64,000 nucleotides of DNA, taken from assembly GCA_938042195.1 (NCBI GenBank), contig CALIRQ010000019.1, positions 32,445 through 96,444 on the forward strand. The letters run 5' to 3'. Positions within the stretch are counted from its first letter, which is position 1. Each line of letters begins with the position of its first letter. Of this stretch, positions 1-8,788 are shown one piece after another. The position numbers and the translations under genes were made by a program. The stretch is from an uncultured archaeon (GTDB lineage: Archaea; Thermoproteota; Bathyarchaeia; 40CM-2-53-6; CALIRQ01). The notes beneath the pieces are model-generated. The model was not told the origin of the DNA. It searched no databases and saw only the letters and a program-made list of their open reading frames with translations.

Positions 1-615
1 GAAGGCCCCGTTCCCCAATATGCTACCGAGCGAGGACCGCCTCCTCTTCGAGATCGGCACGGCATCCGAGCCCCTTATCGAAAGCCGCACCAGCGCGATC
101 GCCGCCGCGGGGAATAGGGCGGCTAGGAAGAACGTATTCCTCAACCCCAATCCCGCTATGGCCAAGCTCCCCATGGCCGGACCGGCCATCATCCCCAAGG
201 CCAACGAGGAGGTATACGCGACTATTGAGGCGTCCCTCTCGCTGGGGGAATTCGATGTCATCGAGCATAGGGTCAGGGCCGTGGTGCTGTAAAGGGCGAG
301 GGCAAAACCTTCGAGGGCCCTCGAGGCCATTAGGATGAGGGGGTCCCCGGCCAGGCCATAGGATATGGGGGCCATCGATATCAGGAGTAGGCTGATGATC
401 AACGAGGACTTCGGGTTCCTCCATTTGGCGATCATCCCAATTATGAGGTTCGATGCGGCGGACGTCGCGTAGAAGGCCGATATTATCAGGGCTACGTCGG
501 ATATGGAGGCCCCCAGCTGCCCCTTGGCGTATATCGCCAAGATTGATGAGGTCATCTGGAAATATGCCGATATCAGGAGGCCCAGGATCCTGATCGAGGT
601 CATGAGGGCCGGCAT
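1..615 (-). CDS. Major facilitator superfamily transporter, N-terminal part (runs off the window)
   Basis: An open frame on the minus strand continues past the left edge, so only about 205 N-terminal residues are present. It reads as alternating hydrophobic helices (about six membrane segments) with short charged loops. The segment around positions 250-320 has the R-A-L-E-G-F-A-x-A-x-Y pattern seen in the fourth helix of MFS carriers, and a basic loop (S-K-R-R-R) near the edge looks like the central cytoplasmic loop. I chose the ATG at 615; the frame stays open upstream to a stop at about 693, so a longer start is possible. It follows the metallophosphoesterase gene on the same strand and may share its transcript. 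The substrate cannot be told. Confidence 0.75.
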   Translation of the reverse strand, partial: MPALMTSIRILGLLISAYFQMTSSILAIYAKGQLGASISDVALIISAFYATSAASNLIIGMIAKWRNPKSSLIISLLLISMAPISYGLAGDPLILMASRALEGFALALYSTTALTLCSMTSNSPSERDASIVAYTSSLALGMMAGPAMGSLAIAGLGLRNTFFLAALFPAAAIALVRLSIRGSDAVPISKRRRSSLGSILGNGAF

Positions 616-676
616 TGTCCAATCGCTCCTAGCGCTGTTTCGAGACCCATTCCTCGCGGGTGGGTTGCGGATGGGG

Positions 677-1483
677 CTAATCGCTCCGAATTAAAGCCTT
701 CGCCTTCCCGAGGTAGGTCCCATCGAGCATGTATACGTCCGATCCCCCGAGCTCCATGGAGCGGGATCGGAGGATTGGGCCTATGTACTCCCTCTCCCCG
801 AAGTCCTCCCTGTTTATCGATTGCCCGCCTAGGAAGTCGTTAAAGGAGGGCATTATCAGGCAATCCAAATCCCCAGCCTTCCCCCGGCCCTCACAGCGCT
901 CCCCGACCCCCTCCCTCAACCTTCCGCGATCGCATTTCCCCCTCACCCACACCTGTTGAACTATCCTGAACCCCAATGGATCCGAGAGGGATACCGTGGG
1001 ATGCATATGGGCCATGACTAAGAGGTCGCATTCCAGCAAATCCGGGCCGGGCCAAGCGTGGCCGTGGAAGAGCCCATACCTGCCCCAGAGCCTCATGCCC
1101 GATGCCCCCATCACCCTTATCCCGGAGGGAAGGAGGGGATCGATCCCCCCATCGTGGTTCCCCGGGACGAGGATCACCTCCCGCACCGAGCGCTTCAGGG
1201 CCTCGAAGAACTCCGGGACGTCCCTCCATTCCGCCATCTCGGCCTTCGCGATGGTATGCTTAACGTCCCCCAGGAGTATGAGGAGCGAAGGCGAATGGGC
1301 CCTTATGAGGCCCAGTACCCTCTCCAGGAACCTCCCGGTTTGTGAGGGTATGTGGATCCCTTGCTCCGATAGCGCCATCTCCCATCCTATGTGGAGGTCC
1401 GCGATCACGAGAGCCTTCTCCCTCCCCCTAGTAAGCAACAAAGCCGGATGGGGGAAAAGGGGCATGGCCTTCGATCGATTCAT
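677..1483 (-). CDS. Archaeal SbcD-related metallophosphoesterase
   Basis: Calcineurin-like phosphoesterase of the archaeal SbcD-related type. The metal-binding motifs run in order: D-L-H-I-G near residue 30, L-G-D-V-K near 72, G-N-H-D-G near 108 and G-H-A-W / M-A-H-M-H-P near 140-160. The length (268 aa) fits the small archaeal family, which resembles the bacterial PdeM nuclease. The C-terminal third (P-S-F-N-D-F-L-G-G) is typical of this archaeal group. Substrate and physiological role are not established; a nucleic-acid phosphodiesterase is the usual inference. It is divergent from the SWIM gene across a short promoter region, and the MFS gene lies downstream. Confidence 0.85.
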   Translation of the reverse strand: MNRSKAMPLFPHPALLLTRGREKALVIADLHIGWEMALSEQGIHIPSQTGRFLERVLGLIRAHSPSLLILLGDVKHTIAKAEMAEWRDVPEFFEALKRSVREVILVPGNHDGGIDPLLPSGIRVMGASGMRLWGRYGLFHGHAWPGPDLLECDLLVMAHMHPTVSLSDPLGFRIVQQVWVRGKCDRGRLREGVGERCEGRGKAGDLDCLIMPSFNDFLGGQSINREDFGEREYIGPILRSRSMELGGSDVYMLDGTYLGKAKALIRSD

Positions 1484-1524
1484 TCGATTCCCTTTTTCGC
1501 CCGCTTTTAGGCTCGTTGGCTCCC

Positions 1525-1536
1525 AGATTTAAATCT
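1525..1536. promoter_or_regulatory. Palindromic TATA box shared by divergent genes
   Basis: AGATTTAAATCT is a perfect 12-bp palindrome lying between two divergent genes. It is about 31 bp upstream of the SWIM-protein ATG and about 42 bp upstream of the phosphoesterase ATG. Because it reads identically on both strands it could recruit TBP/TFB in both directions; the actual direction would depend on the flanking BRE, which I cannot judge. Confidence 0.6.
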
Positions 1537-1561
1537 CTGGATCCCAAGCCCATTGGCGAAT

Positions 1562-1984
1562 ATGGGAGCGGCGGATTGGGGGCCCCTGGGGATTCGCGAT
1601 ATGGTGAAGAGGGCGGGCGGGTTGACCGAAGAGGTCAAGGAGGCCCTGAGGAACGCGTTCCCCAAGGGCTTGGATAGGGCGATGGAAGTGGTCCATAAGG
1701 GGGGCGTGAGGAGGATCGTGTTCAAGCCGAGCCGGAGGATCGTTTGGATCGTAAAGGGCAGGAGTGGAGAATATCAGGTCATTCCGGAGGCGCCCTTTTG
1801 CGATTGCAACGATTTCTATTTCAGGGTGATTGGTGGGGAGAAGTCCATTTGCTACCATATATTGGCCCAAGCCATATCGGAGGCGCTGGGGCTCTTCGAG
1901 GAGGTAGAATTGGGGGATGGGGAGTATGAGGGGATCGTCGGCAGGCATTTGCCAAAGCCCAGCCCCCGGGAGGAAGGTTTTTAA
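1562..1984 (+). CDS. SWIM zinc-finger protein (archaeal Sws1-like)
   Basis: A 140-residue protein with a SWIM-type zinc site: C-D-C-N-D at about residue 80 and C-Y-H at about 98, the CxC...CxH pattern of the family. The segment before it, V-W-I-V-K-G-R-S-G-E-Y, is the usual strand pair leading into a SWIM finger. SWIM proteins are thought to bind nucleic acid or recombinase paralogues (Sws1 with Rad51 paralogues in eukaryotes). A role in recombination is inferred only from the family, though the next gene is a helicase. ATG 1562 is preferred over TTG 1553 because it sits about 31 bp downstream of the TATA box, so the mRNA is probably leaderless. Confidence 0.8.
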   Translation: MGAADWGPLGIRDMVKRAGGLTEEVKEALRNAFPKGLDRAMEVVHKGGVRRIVFKPSRRIVWIVKGRSGEYQVIPEAPFCDCNDFYFRVIGGEKSICYHILAQAISEALGLFEEVELGDGEYEGIVGRHLPKPSPREEGF

Positions 1985-2025
1985 ATGGTGTGGGGATCGC
2001 CGATAGGAAAGGGGGCGCCGCCGAA

Positions 2026-2136
2026 TTGTCGGCCGATGAGTTATACACCCTGATCCAGATCTTATTGGTCCTGACGGCCTTCATCGCCATGATCCTCGCG
2101 TTCATCGAACTGGGCTATGAGGGAGGGGGAGGCTAG
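2026..2136 (+). CDS. Possible 36-residue single-pass membrane protein
   Basis: A short frame starting at TTG 2026 encodes about 36 residues with one strong membrane helix (L-I-Q-I-L-L-V-L-T-A-F-I-A-M-I-L-A-F-I) followed by a Gly tail. A purine-rich GAAAGGGGG lies about 11 nt before the TTG, and a TATA-like TTTTTAAA lies about 45 bp upstream, overlapping the end of the SWIM gene. The same frame also permits GTG at 1990. I know no family for it. It is too short for statistical support, but the hydrophobic pattern and signal placement make it more than noise. Confidence 0.4.
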   Translation: MSADELYTLIQILLVLTAFIAMILAFIELGYEGGGG

Positions 2137-2199
2137 GCCGGATTCGGCGAGACCCCGATGGGCTCTCCCGCAGGGCTCTAACGAACGGGTGGCCCAGCC

Positions 2200-5004
2200 T
2201 TGGCATTCGGGCGAGTTTTGGATCTCTTAAGGGGCAAGGGAATAGAGGAGCTGAGCGAAATTCAATCGCTCTCCATCCCCGAGATCCTCAGCGGTAGCAA
2301 TGCCCTCCTCATATCCCCCACGGGATCGGGCAAGACCTATGCGGCACTTCTCCCGGTGCTGGAGCTTTTCCTCAGGGCTAGATCTGAGGGGCGGACCGAA
2401 GGCATCTCCATCCTCTACATAACCCCCCTGAGGGCCCTCAACAGGGATCTGCTGAGAAGGGTTGAGGAGCTGGCGGAGGCCCTGGGAATGGGGGTCAGCG
2501 TGAGGCATGGGGATACATCGAAATGGATTAGGCGGGGTCAAGCGCGCAGCCCGCCCGATATGCTTATAACGACGCCCGAGACCCTGCAGGCCATTTTGCC
2601 CGGCAAGGTCATGCGGAGGCATTTGAAGGGCGTCAAATGGACTATAATCGATGAGGCCCATGAATTAGCCGGCGATAAGAGGGGCGTCCAGCTCTCCGTG
2701 GCCCTGGAGAGGCTGGCGAGGCTCGCTGGGGAGTTCCAAAGGATCGCGCTATCGGCGACGATTGGGGATGCGGAAACGATAGCGAAATTCTTCATCGGCC
2801 CCTCGCGACCCCTCAAGATAATCAGGTCATCGGATCTGAGGAGACTCGAGATCTCCATAAGGTATCTATCGCCGAGCCGGGAGGATGAGGAGCTCGCCAA
2901 GAGGTTCGGGATGTCGCCCGGCGCCGTAGCTAGGGCCCGGGAGGCGATAGAGCTCATTAAGGCGCATAGATCCACGATAGTGTTCACGAACACAAGGGAG
3001 CACGCGGAGGCCTTGGGGGCCCAGATCAAGATCCTAGAGCCGAATCTCCCGGTGGCGGTCCATCACGGATCGTTGTCGAAGGAGCTCAGGGAAGAGGTAG
3101 AGGGGGCCTTCCTCAAGGGCGACCTGAGGGCCATAATATGCACCTCATCGATGGAGCTCGGCATAGACGTGGGGAGGGTCGATTTCGTGATCCAGTACCT
3201 ATCGCCGAGGCAGGCAACGAAGCTGGCCCAAAGGGTTGGGAGGAGCGAGCATAGGATCGGGGGCGTCGCGAGGGGATGCATCCTCTCGAATTGGGTCGAC
3301 GATCTATTGGAATCGATCGTCCTGAAGAAGAGGGCGCTCGATGAGGATTTCGAGAGGGTGAGGATCCATGAGGGGGCCTTGGACGTCCTCGCCCATCAGG
3401 TCATCGGGATCGCGCTGGATTCTGGCGCCATAAGTTTGGAGGAATGCCTCGAGCTCCTCAGGAGGTCCTATCCGTTCAGAGAGCTGAGCTTAGGGGATCT
3501 GGCCTCAGTCGTCGAGGTGCTGGCTAAGGAGGGGATCCTGCGGGCCTCCGATTCCAGGATCCGGGTCAGATATCCCAGGGCCTTCAGATATTATTACGAG
3601 AACCTCTCCATGATACCGGATGCCAAGCGATACATCGTCCACGATTTCTTCAGGGATAAGAGGATAGGGACCTTGGATCAGGAATTCGTGGCGCGCAGAT
3701 GCGAGCCCGGATCCGAGTTCATAATGCATGGATCCACCTGGAGGGTGATCCGGGTGGATGATGGAAAGGGGGTCGTGGAGGTAGAGGGGGTTCCCCCGAG
3801 CCTGAGCGCGATCCCGAGCTGGGAGGGGGAGATGATCCCGGTTGAGCATGAGGTGGCCAAGGAGGTGGGGAGGCTTAGGGAGGAGGTGCTCCAAGGGGAT
3901 GGATCCCAGTTGGCGGAGCTCGATGAGGCCGCGAGGGAGGAGGTCATGGACTTCCTCAAGGCGCATGCCGCTGGGTTCCCAATCCCAACCGATCGGAGGG
4001 CCTTCATCGAGCAATACGAGAACTGCATAATATTGCACTCGTGCCTCGGGACCTTGGCCAACGAGGCTATCGGAATGGGGCTGGCGGCCCTCCTGAGCTC
4101 CAAGTACGGATTCAAGGTCATCCATCAATCGGATCCCTATAGGGTGGCCCTGATCGCCCCGGCCAAGGTGGGCCCGGAGGAGGTCTACAACGAGTTGATG
4201 GGGTTGAGTCCGGATTCCTTCCCCGAGGTCGTGGACAGATGCCTAGAGGAAACGGATCTCTTGGCTTGGACGATGTGGCATGTGGCGAAGCGCTTCGGGG
4301 CCGTGGGGAGGGATGCCGAATACAGCGCCAGCAGGGCCAGGCTCATCGCCAAGGCCCTAAGGGGCACAGCGATCGAGGAGGAGGCGAAGCGGGAGATATA
4401 CACGGAGAGGATCGATGTGAAAAGGGCGGAGGAATTCTTGGAGGGGCTGCAGAGGGGGGAGATCCGCTTGGATTTCATGCCCCAGATCGGTCCGGCGCCC
4501 TCCCCCCTCGCCGCGCCGCTCTTGGATAAGATACTGCCGAGGGATTTCCTGAGGGGCCAAATCCCAACCAATTCCCTCTTGGAGATAGTCAAGCACAGGA
4601 TCCTCTCGACCAAGGTCAAGCTGGTCTGCATGTTCAAGGGCGATTGGGAGGGGATAAGGGTGGTCGGGGATTTACCCGAGAGGATAAAATGCCCCTCATG
4701 TGGCTCAACGCTAATAGCGCTGACGAACCCGAGAGATGAGGTATTGGCGAAGGCCGTGAGGAAGAGAATTAGGGGATCCAAGCTATCTCCCGAGGAGGGG
4801 GCGGCCCTTAAGAGCGCTTGGCTCAGCGCGAGTTTGATACAAGCTTCTGGGAAGAAGGCCGCGATAATCCTCAGCGGCTATGGGATAGGCCCAACGACGG
4901 CCTCGAGAATCATAAGGAAGCTCTTCAGGAGTGAGGCCGAGATGTACGCGGAGATAATAAAGGCGGAGAGGCTCTATGCTAGGACGAGGGCCTTTTGGGG
5001 ATAA
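2200..5004 (+). CDS. lhr: Lhr-type ATP-dependent helicase
   Basis: Superfamily 2 helicase of the archaeal Lhr group, 934 aa, the expected size. Motifs: Q-type entry near residue 22, Walker A S-P-T-G-S-G-K-T near 39-46, T-P-L-R-A-L motif Ia, T-T-P-E-T motif Ib, D-E-A-H near 151, S-A-T near 185, and motifs IV-VI (F-T-N-T-R-E; T-S-S-M-E-L-G-I-D-V-G; Q-R-V-G-R-S-E-H) in the second RecA domain. A winged-helix and the long Lhr core follow. Near the C-terminus a lone C-P-S-C pair suggests a degenerate zinc site. Lhr enzymes are 3'-5' translocases tied to DNA repair and recombination. The start is TTG 2200. Confidence 0.95.
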   Translation: MAFGRVLDLLRGKGIEELSEIQSLSIPEILSGSNALLISPTGSGKTYAALLPVLELFLRARSEGRTEGISILYITPLRALNRDLLRRVEELAEALGMGVSVRHGDTSKWIRRGQARSPPDMLITTPETLQAILPGKVMRRHLKGVKWTIIDEAHELAGDKRGVQLSVALERLARLAGEFQRIALSATIGDAETIAKFFIGPSRPLKIIRSSDLRRLEISIRYLSPSREDEELAKRFGMSPGAVARAREAIELIKAHRSTIVFTNTREHAEALGAQIKILEPNLPVAVHHGSLSKELREEVEGAFLKGDLRAIICTSSMELGIDVGRVDFVIQYLSPRQATKLAQRVGRSEHRIGGVARGCILSNWVDDLLESIVLKKRALDEDFERVRIHEGALDVLAHQVIGIALDSGAISLEECLELLRRSYPFRELSLGDLASVVEVLAKEGILRASDSRIRVRYPRAFRYYYENLSMIPDAKRYIVHDFFRDKRIGTLDQEFVARRCEPGSEFIMHGSTWRVIRVDDGKGVVEVEGVPPSLSAIPSWEGEMIPVEHEVAKEVGRLREEVLQGDGSQLAELDEAAREEVMDFLKAHAAGFPIPTDRRAFIEQYENCIILHSCLGTLANEAIGMGLAALLSSKYGFKVIHQSDPYRVALIAPAKVGPEEVYNELMGLSPDSFPEVVDRCLEETDLLAWTMWHVAKRFGAVGRDAEYSASRARLIAKALRGTAIEEEAKREIYTERIDVKRAEEFLEGLQRGEIRLDFMPQIGPAPSPLAAPLLDKILPRDFLRGQIPTNSLLEIVKHRILSTKVKLVCMFKGDWEGIRVVGDLPERIKCPSCGSTLIALTNPRDEVLAKAVRKRIRGSKLSPEEGAALKSAWLSASLIQASGKKAAIILSGYGIGPTTASRIIRKLFRSEAEMYAEIIKAERLYARTRAFWG

Positions 5005-5047
5005 GGGGGGCCCTCCCATGCTTTAATAGGATGTGGGCGTCGATCCA

Positions 5048-5716
5048 ATGGGGTTCGGATCCATGAAGGCTGAGGTGGGATCTTCGGAAGAGGCCGTTTT
5101 GAGGAGGACCGCGGAGGCTCTTGAGAGGAGGGAGTTCAAGGCCTTCGTGGCGAGGGATCGCAGGGAGGCCTTGAAAAAGGTGCTGGAGCTCATACCGAGA
5201 GGGGCGAAGGTGGGGATAGGAGGATCGCTCACCGTGAGGGAGGTTGGGATGCCCGAGGCCTTGGAGGCGAATGGCTGCACGATCGTCCAGCATTGGATCC
5301 CCGGGATATCCCCGGAGAGGGATATGGCTTTGAGGAGAGAGGCGCTCACGACAGACTTCTACCTTACGGGCGCCAACGCCATAACCGAGGACGGGTTGGT
5401 GGTCAACATGGATGCCGTCGGGAACCGGACGTCGGCGATGGCTTTCGGGCCGTCCAACGTGATAATAGTGGCTGGGCTGAATAAAATAGTAAGGAACTTC
5501 GATGGGGCGATCGAGAGGATACGCAACGTCGCGGCGCCCTTGAACGCCTCGAGGCTGAAGAGGAACGTCCCCTGCGCCAAAGAGGGGAAATGCGTGGATG
5601 TGAAAGAGGGTTGCGATTCGCCGGAGAGGATATGCAGAGTCATGACCGTACTCGAGCGGAGGCCCGCGAGGACGAACGTATTCGTCATCCTCATCGGCGA
5701 GGCGCTGGGTTGCTAG
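5048..5716 (+). CDS. LUD-domain protein (LutC/YkgG-like)
   Basis: DUF162/LUD domain protein of about 222 aa. Typical features are G-I-G-G-S-L-T-V-R-E (the family's glycine-rich GGS-x-T strand), F-Y-L-T-G-A-N-A-I-T-E-D-G and the later N-V-I-I-V-A-G-L-N-K-I. Cysteines cluster near the end (P-C-A-K-E-G-K-C and C-D-S-P-E-R-I-C), as in standalone archaeal members. LUD proteins act with Fe-S and FAD subunits in lactate utilisation, but archaeal single-domain members are not characterised. glcD/glcF-type genes occur elsewhere in this window, not adjacent. ATG 5048 is chosen because CTTTAATA at 5021-5028 places the transcript start about there; ATG 5063 and GTG 5033 are alternatives. Confidence 0.8.
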   Translation: MGFGSMKAEVGSSEEAVLRRTAEALERREFKAFVARDRREALKKVLELIPRGAKVGIGGSLTVREVGMPEALEANGCTIVQHWIPGISPERDMALRREALTTDFYLTGANAITEDGLVVNMDAVGNRTSAMAFGPSNVIIVAGLNKIVRNFDGAIERIRNVAAPLNASRLKRNVPCAKEGKCVDVKEGCDSPERICRVMTVLERRPARTNVFVILIGEALGC

Positions 5717-5743
5717 GCGCGGGCCTCGGGTGATCGTGTCGGT

Positions 5744-7237
5744 TTGCTGAGGGATATAGTGAAGCGCATACTCGATGCGAGGAAGGATCTGACGGAGGGG
5801 GATTTGATTAAGTTAATAGAGGAAACGAAAGCCGAGGCGGGGGGCCTCCTCTCGGACGAGGGGGCGGCTAGGCTCGTTGCCCAGCGCCTCTCCGTAGGCC
5901 TCGGGGACGGGGGGCTCAGGAGGGCAGGGATAAAGGACCTGGTCAGCGGGCTGAGGGACGTTTCGATAGAGGGCGATGTGATCGGCCTCTCCCCGCCAAG
6001 GGATTTCAGGAGGAGGGATGGCTCCACGGGTAGGTTATTGAGCCTGATACTGGCCGATGAGGGGGGGCAGATAAGGTGCAATGTATGGAATCCACCCGAG
6101 GACTTGCTCCGGGACTTCGAGGCCCTTCGAGGCTCCAGGGTCAGGATCGAGCATGGGTATACCAAGGCCGGTTTGGATGGAAATTTGGAGCTCCATTGCG
6201 GGAACGGGAGCAGATTGAAGGTCCTATCAAGGCCCAAGGCACCGAGCCGGGCGGTCGAGGTCCAATTCAAGAGCATCGGGAAGATCTCGAGCGAGGATAG
6301 GATCGTGAGCGTGATAGGGGTTGTGAAAGGGGAGCCAAGGAGCGCCACCTTCAAGAGGGATGGCGGGGAGGGGTTGGTGCTAAGGGCCTTGATCACCGAC
6401 GGCAGCGGGGCCTTGCCGTTGGTCATTTGGGACGATTTGGCAAAGGGGTTGAGGGATAAGATAAGGGATGGCGTTGGGGTCGAGGTCATCGGGGCAAAGG
6501 TTAGGAGGGGGCTGAGCGGGCTCCCCGAACTCCATTTGGACTACGGGGAGGGCATTAGGGTGTTGGAGGAGGTTCCCCTATCGCTCAAGGAATCCGCCCA
6601 TAGGGTGTATAAGGTGAGCGAATTGAGGGCGGGCATGAGGGGGATCGACATAGCGCTCAGGGTGGCGAGGAAGGGGGAGCCGAAGAGGTTGGCGAGGGAG
6701 GGGGGCCCCTCGGAGGTCAGGAGGGCGCTATGCTTCGATGAAACGGGCCTGATAATGGCGTCGTTCTGGAACGAGAACTCGGCGGCCCTCGAGGGCGTTA
6801 AGGAGGGGGATATAGTATATTTGAGGAACGCTGTTTGTAGGGAGAGGCTCGGGGAGGTACAGCTGAACCTCGGCGGGGAAGGGAGCTTGGTACTCGGCGC
6901 TAAGGTCAGGGACCTGCCAACCGCCCCCAGGATCACTAAGCTCGCCGCGATATCCGGCGCCAAGGGCCCGGTGGCGGTCGAGGGCATCATAGTGGATGGC
7001 CCGTCCACCAGCGAGGTGCGGACCGCCGATGGGAGGTCCGTGGAGTTGACGGCGCTTCTGCTCGACGATGGATCCGCGATCACGAGGGTGGCGTTCTGGA
7101 GGGATTCATCCAAGATGGCGAGGGGATTGGAGCCGGGCTCGAGGGTGAGGATAATCGGGCTCAGGCCCAGGGCCAGGCTGGATGGCTCCTATGAGCTCTC
7201 ATCCTTGGATTCGCTGACCAAGATAGAGATCTTATAG
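5744..7237 (+). CDS. rpa: Replication protein A (multi-OB ssDNA-binding protein)
   Basis: A 497-aa protein made of tandem OB folds, about four by repeat periodicity (roughly residues 70-165, 180-270, 290-385, 395-495). Each has the recurring pattern of a strand ending R/C-x-V/A-F/I-W (N-V-W-N, L-V-I-W-D, A-S-F-W-N, V-A-F-W-R), diagnostic of archaeal RPA. The first 60 residues form a helical region that may mediate oligomerisation. No zinc finger is visible, unlike many euryarchaeal RPAs. Role: coating single-stranded DNA in replication and repair. The start is TTG 5744, 27 bp after the LUD stop, so the two genes are probably co-transcribed. Confidence 0.88.
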   Translation: MLRDIVKRILDARKDLTEGDLIKLIEETKAEAGGLLSDEGAARLVAQRLSVGLGDGGLRRAGIKDLVSGLRDVSIEGDVIGLSPPRDFRRRDGSTGRLLSLILADEGGQIRCNVWNPPEDLLRDFEALRGSRVRIEHGYTKAGLDGNLELHCGNGSRLKVLSRPKAPSRAVEVQFKSIGKISSEDRIVSVIGVVKGEPRSATFKRDGGEGLVLRALITDGSGALPLVIWDDLAKGLRDKIRDGVGVEVIGAKVRRGLSGLPELHLDYGEGIRVLEEVPLSLKESAHRVYKVSELRAGMRGIDIALRVARKGEPKRLAREGGPSEVRRALCFDETGLIMASFWNENSAALEGVKEGDIVYLRNAVCRERLGEVQLNLGGEGSLVLGAKVRDLPTAPRITKLAAISGAKGPVAVEGIIVDGPSTSEVRTADGRSVELTALLLDDGSAITRVAFWRDSSKMARGLEPGSRVRIIGLRPRARLDGSYELSSLDSLTKIEIL

Positions 7238-7246
7238 GGCATCGGG

Positions 7247-7261
7247 GCCCCGAATCGGGGC
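7247..7261 (+). terminator. Short GC hairpin after rpa
   Basis: GCCCCG, a three-base AAT loop and CGGGGC form a 6-bp stem 10 bp after the RPA stop, followed by the AT-rich GATTATAAC. It sits between convergent genes (RPA and the M50 protease). Archaeal termination does not require hairpins, so function is inferred from position alone. Confidence 0.4.
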
Positions 7262-7366
7262 GATTATAACGCCGTAGCCTCCTGGGGGGCGACCCCATTT
7301 GAACTCCGGATGGGCTCGGGTCGACGAAAGGGGCTCGTTGGATCGGCCCGCGCTCCGGATCCGGAT

Positions 7367-8146
7367 TTAGGCGGCGTAAAGCGCTAGAGCCCAAACGGGG
7401 ATCGCTATCGAGGCCCAAAGCCATGGCTTCCACTCGAATACCTTGCTCCCATCGAAAACCCCGAGGGGCAAAAGGTTGAACGCCGCCAACCATAGATTCG
7501 CCCGAAATCCCATCTCCCCGATCAAATGGACCATTCCCACGCCACCGCTCAAAAAGCCGAGGGGCAGGAAAAGGATCGCGATCGATATGTTCGCCAGCGG
7601 TCCGGAGAGCGATATGATGGCGCCCTCTCTCTTCGCGAGGATCGGGGGGCCCATCAGGCCTAAAGGCGTTATGTAAACCGCTCCAGGGGCGGCGAAGACG
7701 AACCTCCCCATGCTCACCAAGGCCAATAGGAGCGCTAGGAGAAGCCCGAGCCTCCATAGCCTAAATTCGGCCCAGCACCCGAACCTCTGCGCAACGAATT
7801 TATGGGACAGCTCATGCGCCAGGAATCCGGCTCCAACAGTCGCCAAGGATGTCGCGAAGAATATCGGGAACGCCTTCGCATCCCACAGCGCCCTCGACGA
7901 GAAGCAGAACCCTATGACAGCCCAAGCCACCAAGAGGTGCTTGACCTCGGTCGACCCGAAGCCTTTGAAAAAATGCCGGGCCCGGGGGCGGGCGATCGGC
8001 CTCTCTCGGCGCGGCGCGCGCACTTTGGCCAAGCCGGGGCATTCATGCGACTCGGGGAGCCTATGTTCAACGCAAAAATATCCACCGCAGTATGAGCAAA
8101 GGAAGGGCAGCTCGGCCCTGGCGCCGCATTTCGTGCATTTAGCCAT
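7367..8146 (-). CDS. M50 site-2-type membrane protease with N-terminal AN1 zinc finger
   Basis: About 259 aa. Residues 1-40 hold a zinc finger of AN1 type (C-T-K-C, C-S-Y-C, F-C-V-E-H, S-H-E-C). Membrane helices follow, with the zinc protease motif H-E-L-S-H near residue 108 and the second M50 motif N-L-L-P-L-G-V-F-D-G near 226, which supplies the third zinc ligand. Intramembrane cleavage of membrane-bound substrates is the family role; the AN1 finger presumably recruits a substrate or partner. ATG 8146 is chosen: a TATA-like GGTTTAGATATAG lies about 35-45 bp upstream inside the end of iorB. The longer frame to 8164 has no support. Confidence 0.88.
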   Translation of the reverse strand: MAKCTKCGARAELPFLCSYCGGYFCVEHRLPESHECPGLAKVRAPRRERPIARPRARHFFKGFGSTEVKHLLVAWAVIGFCFSSRALWDAKAFPIFFATSLATVGAGFLAHELSHKFVAQRFGCWAEFRLWRLGLLLALLLALVSMGRFVFAAPGAVYITPLGLMGPPILAKREGAIISLSGPLANISIAILFLPLGFLSGGVGMVHLIGEMGFRANLWLAAFNLLPLGVFDGSKVFEWKPWLWASIAIPVWALALYAA

Positions 8147-8185
8147 TTCGTGAAGGCCCGCCAAGTTTAGGTCAATGGGCTATAT

Positions 8186-8788
8186 CTAAACCTTTTGAGC
8201 CGATGCGAGCTCCATCCCCCTCCTGAAGGCCTCCAAGTTCAGTCCAAGCGAGCTCTTAGGGACCGATGCCGCGATCCCCTTCTCGAACGCCTCAGGGGGG
8301 ATCGGGAGGGGCCCGAGGCCGGCCAAGGCCCCCAAAATCACCATGTTCTGGGCCTTCGCGGAGCCGCAGCGCCTCGCCAAGGCGAAGGCATCGATCGCCA
8401 GGACACGAGCGCAGAACCTCTCGAGCGTTTCGATTATCTCCTCCAACTCGGGATACCTAGGGCCCTTTAGGAGGGCCGTCGTCGGGATTATGCTCTTGGT
8501 GTTCAAAAGGACCAGTGTCCGCTCGTTCGAGAACGGCAGGGCCCTGAGGGCCTCGAGGGGCTCCAAGCCGACGATGACGTCGGCCCCACCCTCGGGTATG
8601 GTGGGGGAATATATTCTCCCGCCGATCCTGACCTGGGAGATCACGGAGCCGCCCCTTTGGGCCATGCCGTGGATCTCGCTGACCGAGACGTCGAGGTCGC
8701 TCATCAAGGCGGCGTTCGCCAACGCCGTGGCGAAGAGGATTACGCCTTGGCCCCCGACGCCCGCTATGACTACGTTCTTAGTTTTCAT
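8186..8788 (-). CDS. iorB: Indolepyruvate:ferredoxin oxidoreductase, beta subunit
   Basis: About 200 aa with the gamma/beta-type 2-oxoacid oxidoreductase fold: N-terminal V-V-I-A-G-V-G-G-Q-G-V-I and the S-E-I-H-G-M-A-Q-R-G-G-S-V motif, both hallmarks of IorB. With IorA it oxidatively decarboxylates aryl pyruvates from aromatic amino acids to aryl-acetyl-CoA, reducing ferredoxin in the cytoplasm. ATG 8788 is chosen because the protein then starts M-K-T-K-N directly before the first strand. It overlaps the iorA end by 11 bp, as expected for translationally coupled subunits. Confidence 0.92.
   Translation of the reverse strand: MKTKNVVIAGVGGQGVILFATALANAALMSDLDVSVSEIHGMAQRGGSVISQVRIGGRIYSPTIPEGGADVIVGLEPLEALRALPFSNERTLVLLNTKSIIPTTALLKGPRYPELEEIIETLERFCARVLAIDAFALARRCGSAKAQNMVILGALAGLGPLPIPPEAFEKGIAASVPKSSLGLNLEAFRRGMELASAQKV

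Noticed and set aside
23..622. 199-residue minus-strand frame rich in P, R, G, H.
   Set aside because: Shadow frame: the real minus-strand gene in the neighbouring frame is an MFS transporter with clear membrane helices.
7262..7366. Possible tRNA-like T-arm (GTTCAAAT) after the RPA gene on the minus strand.
   Set aside because: No acceptor or anticodon stem could be formed around it; only local hairpins.
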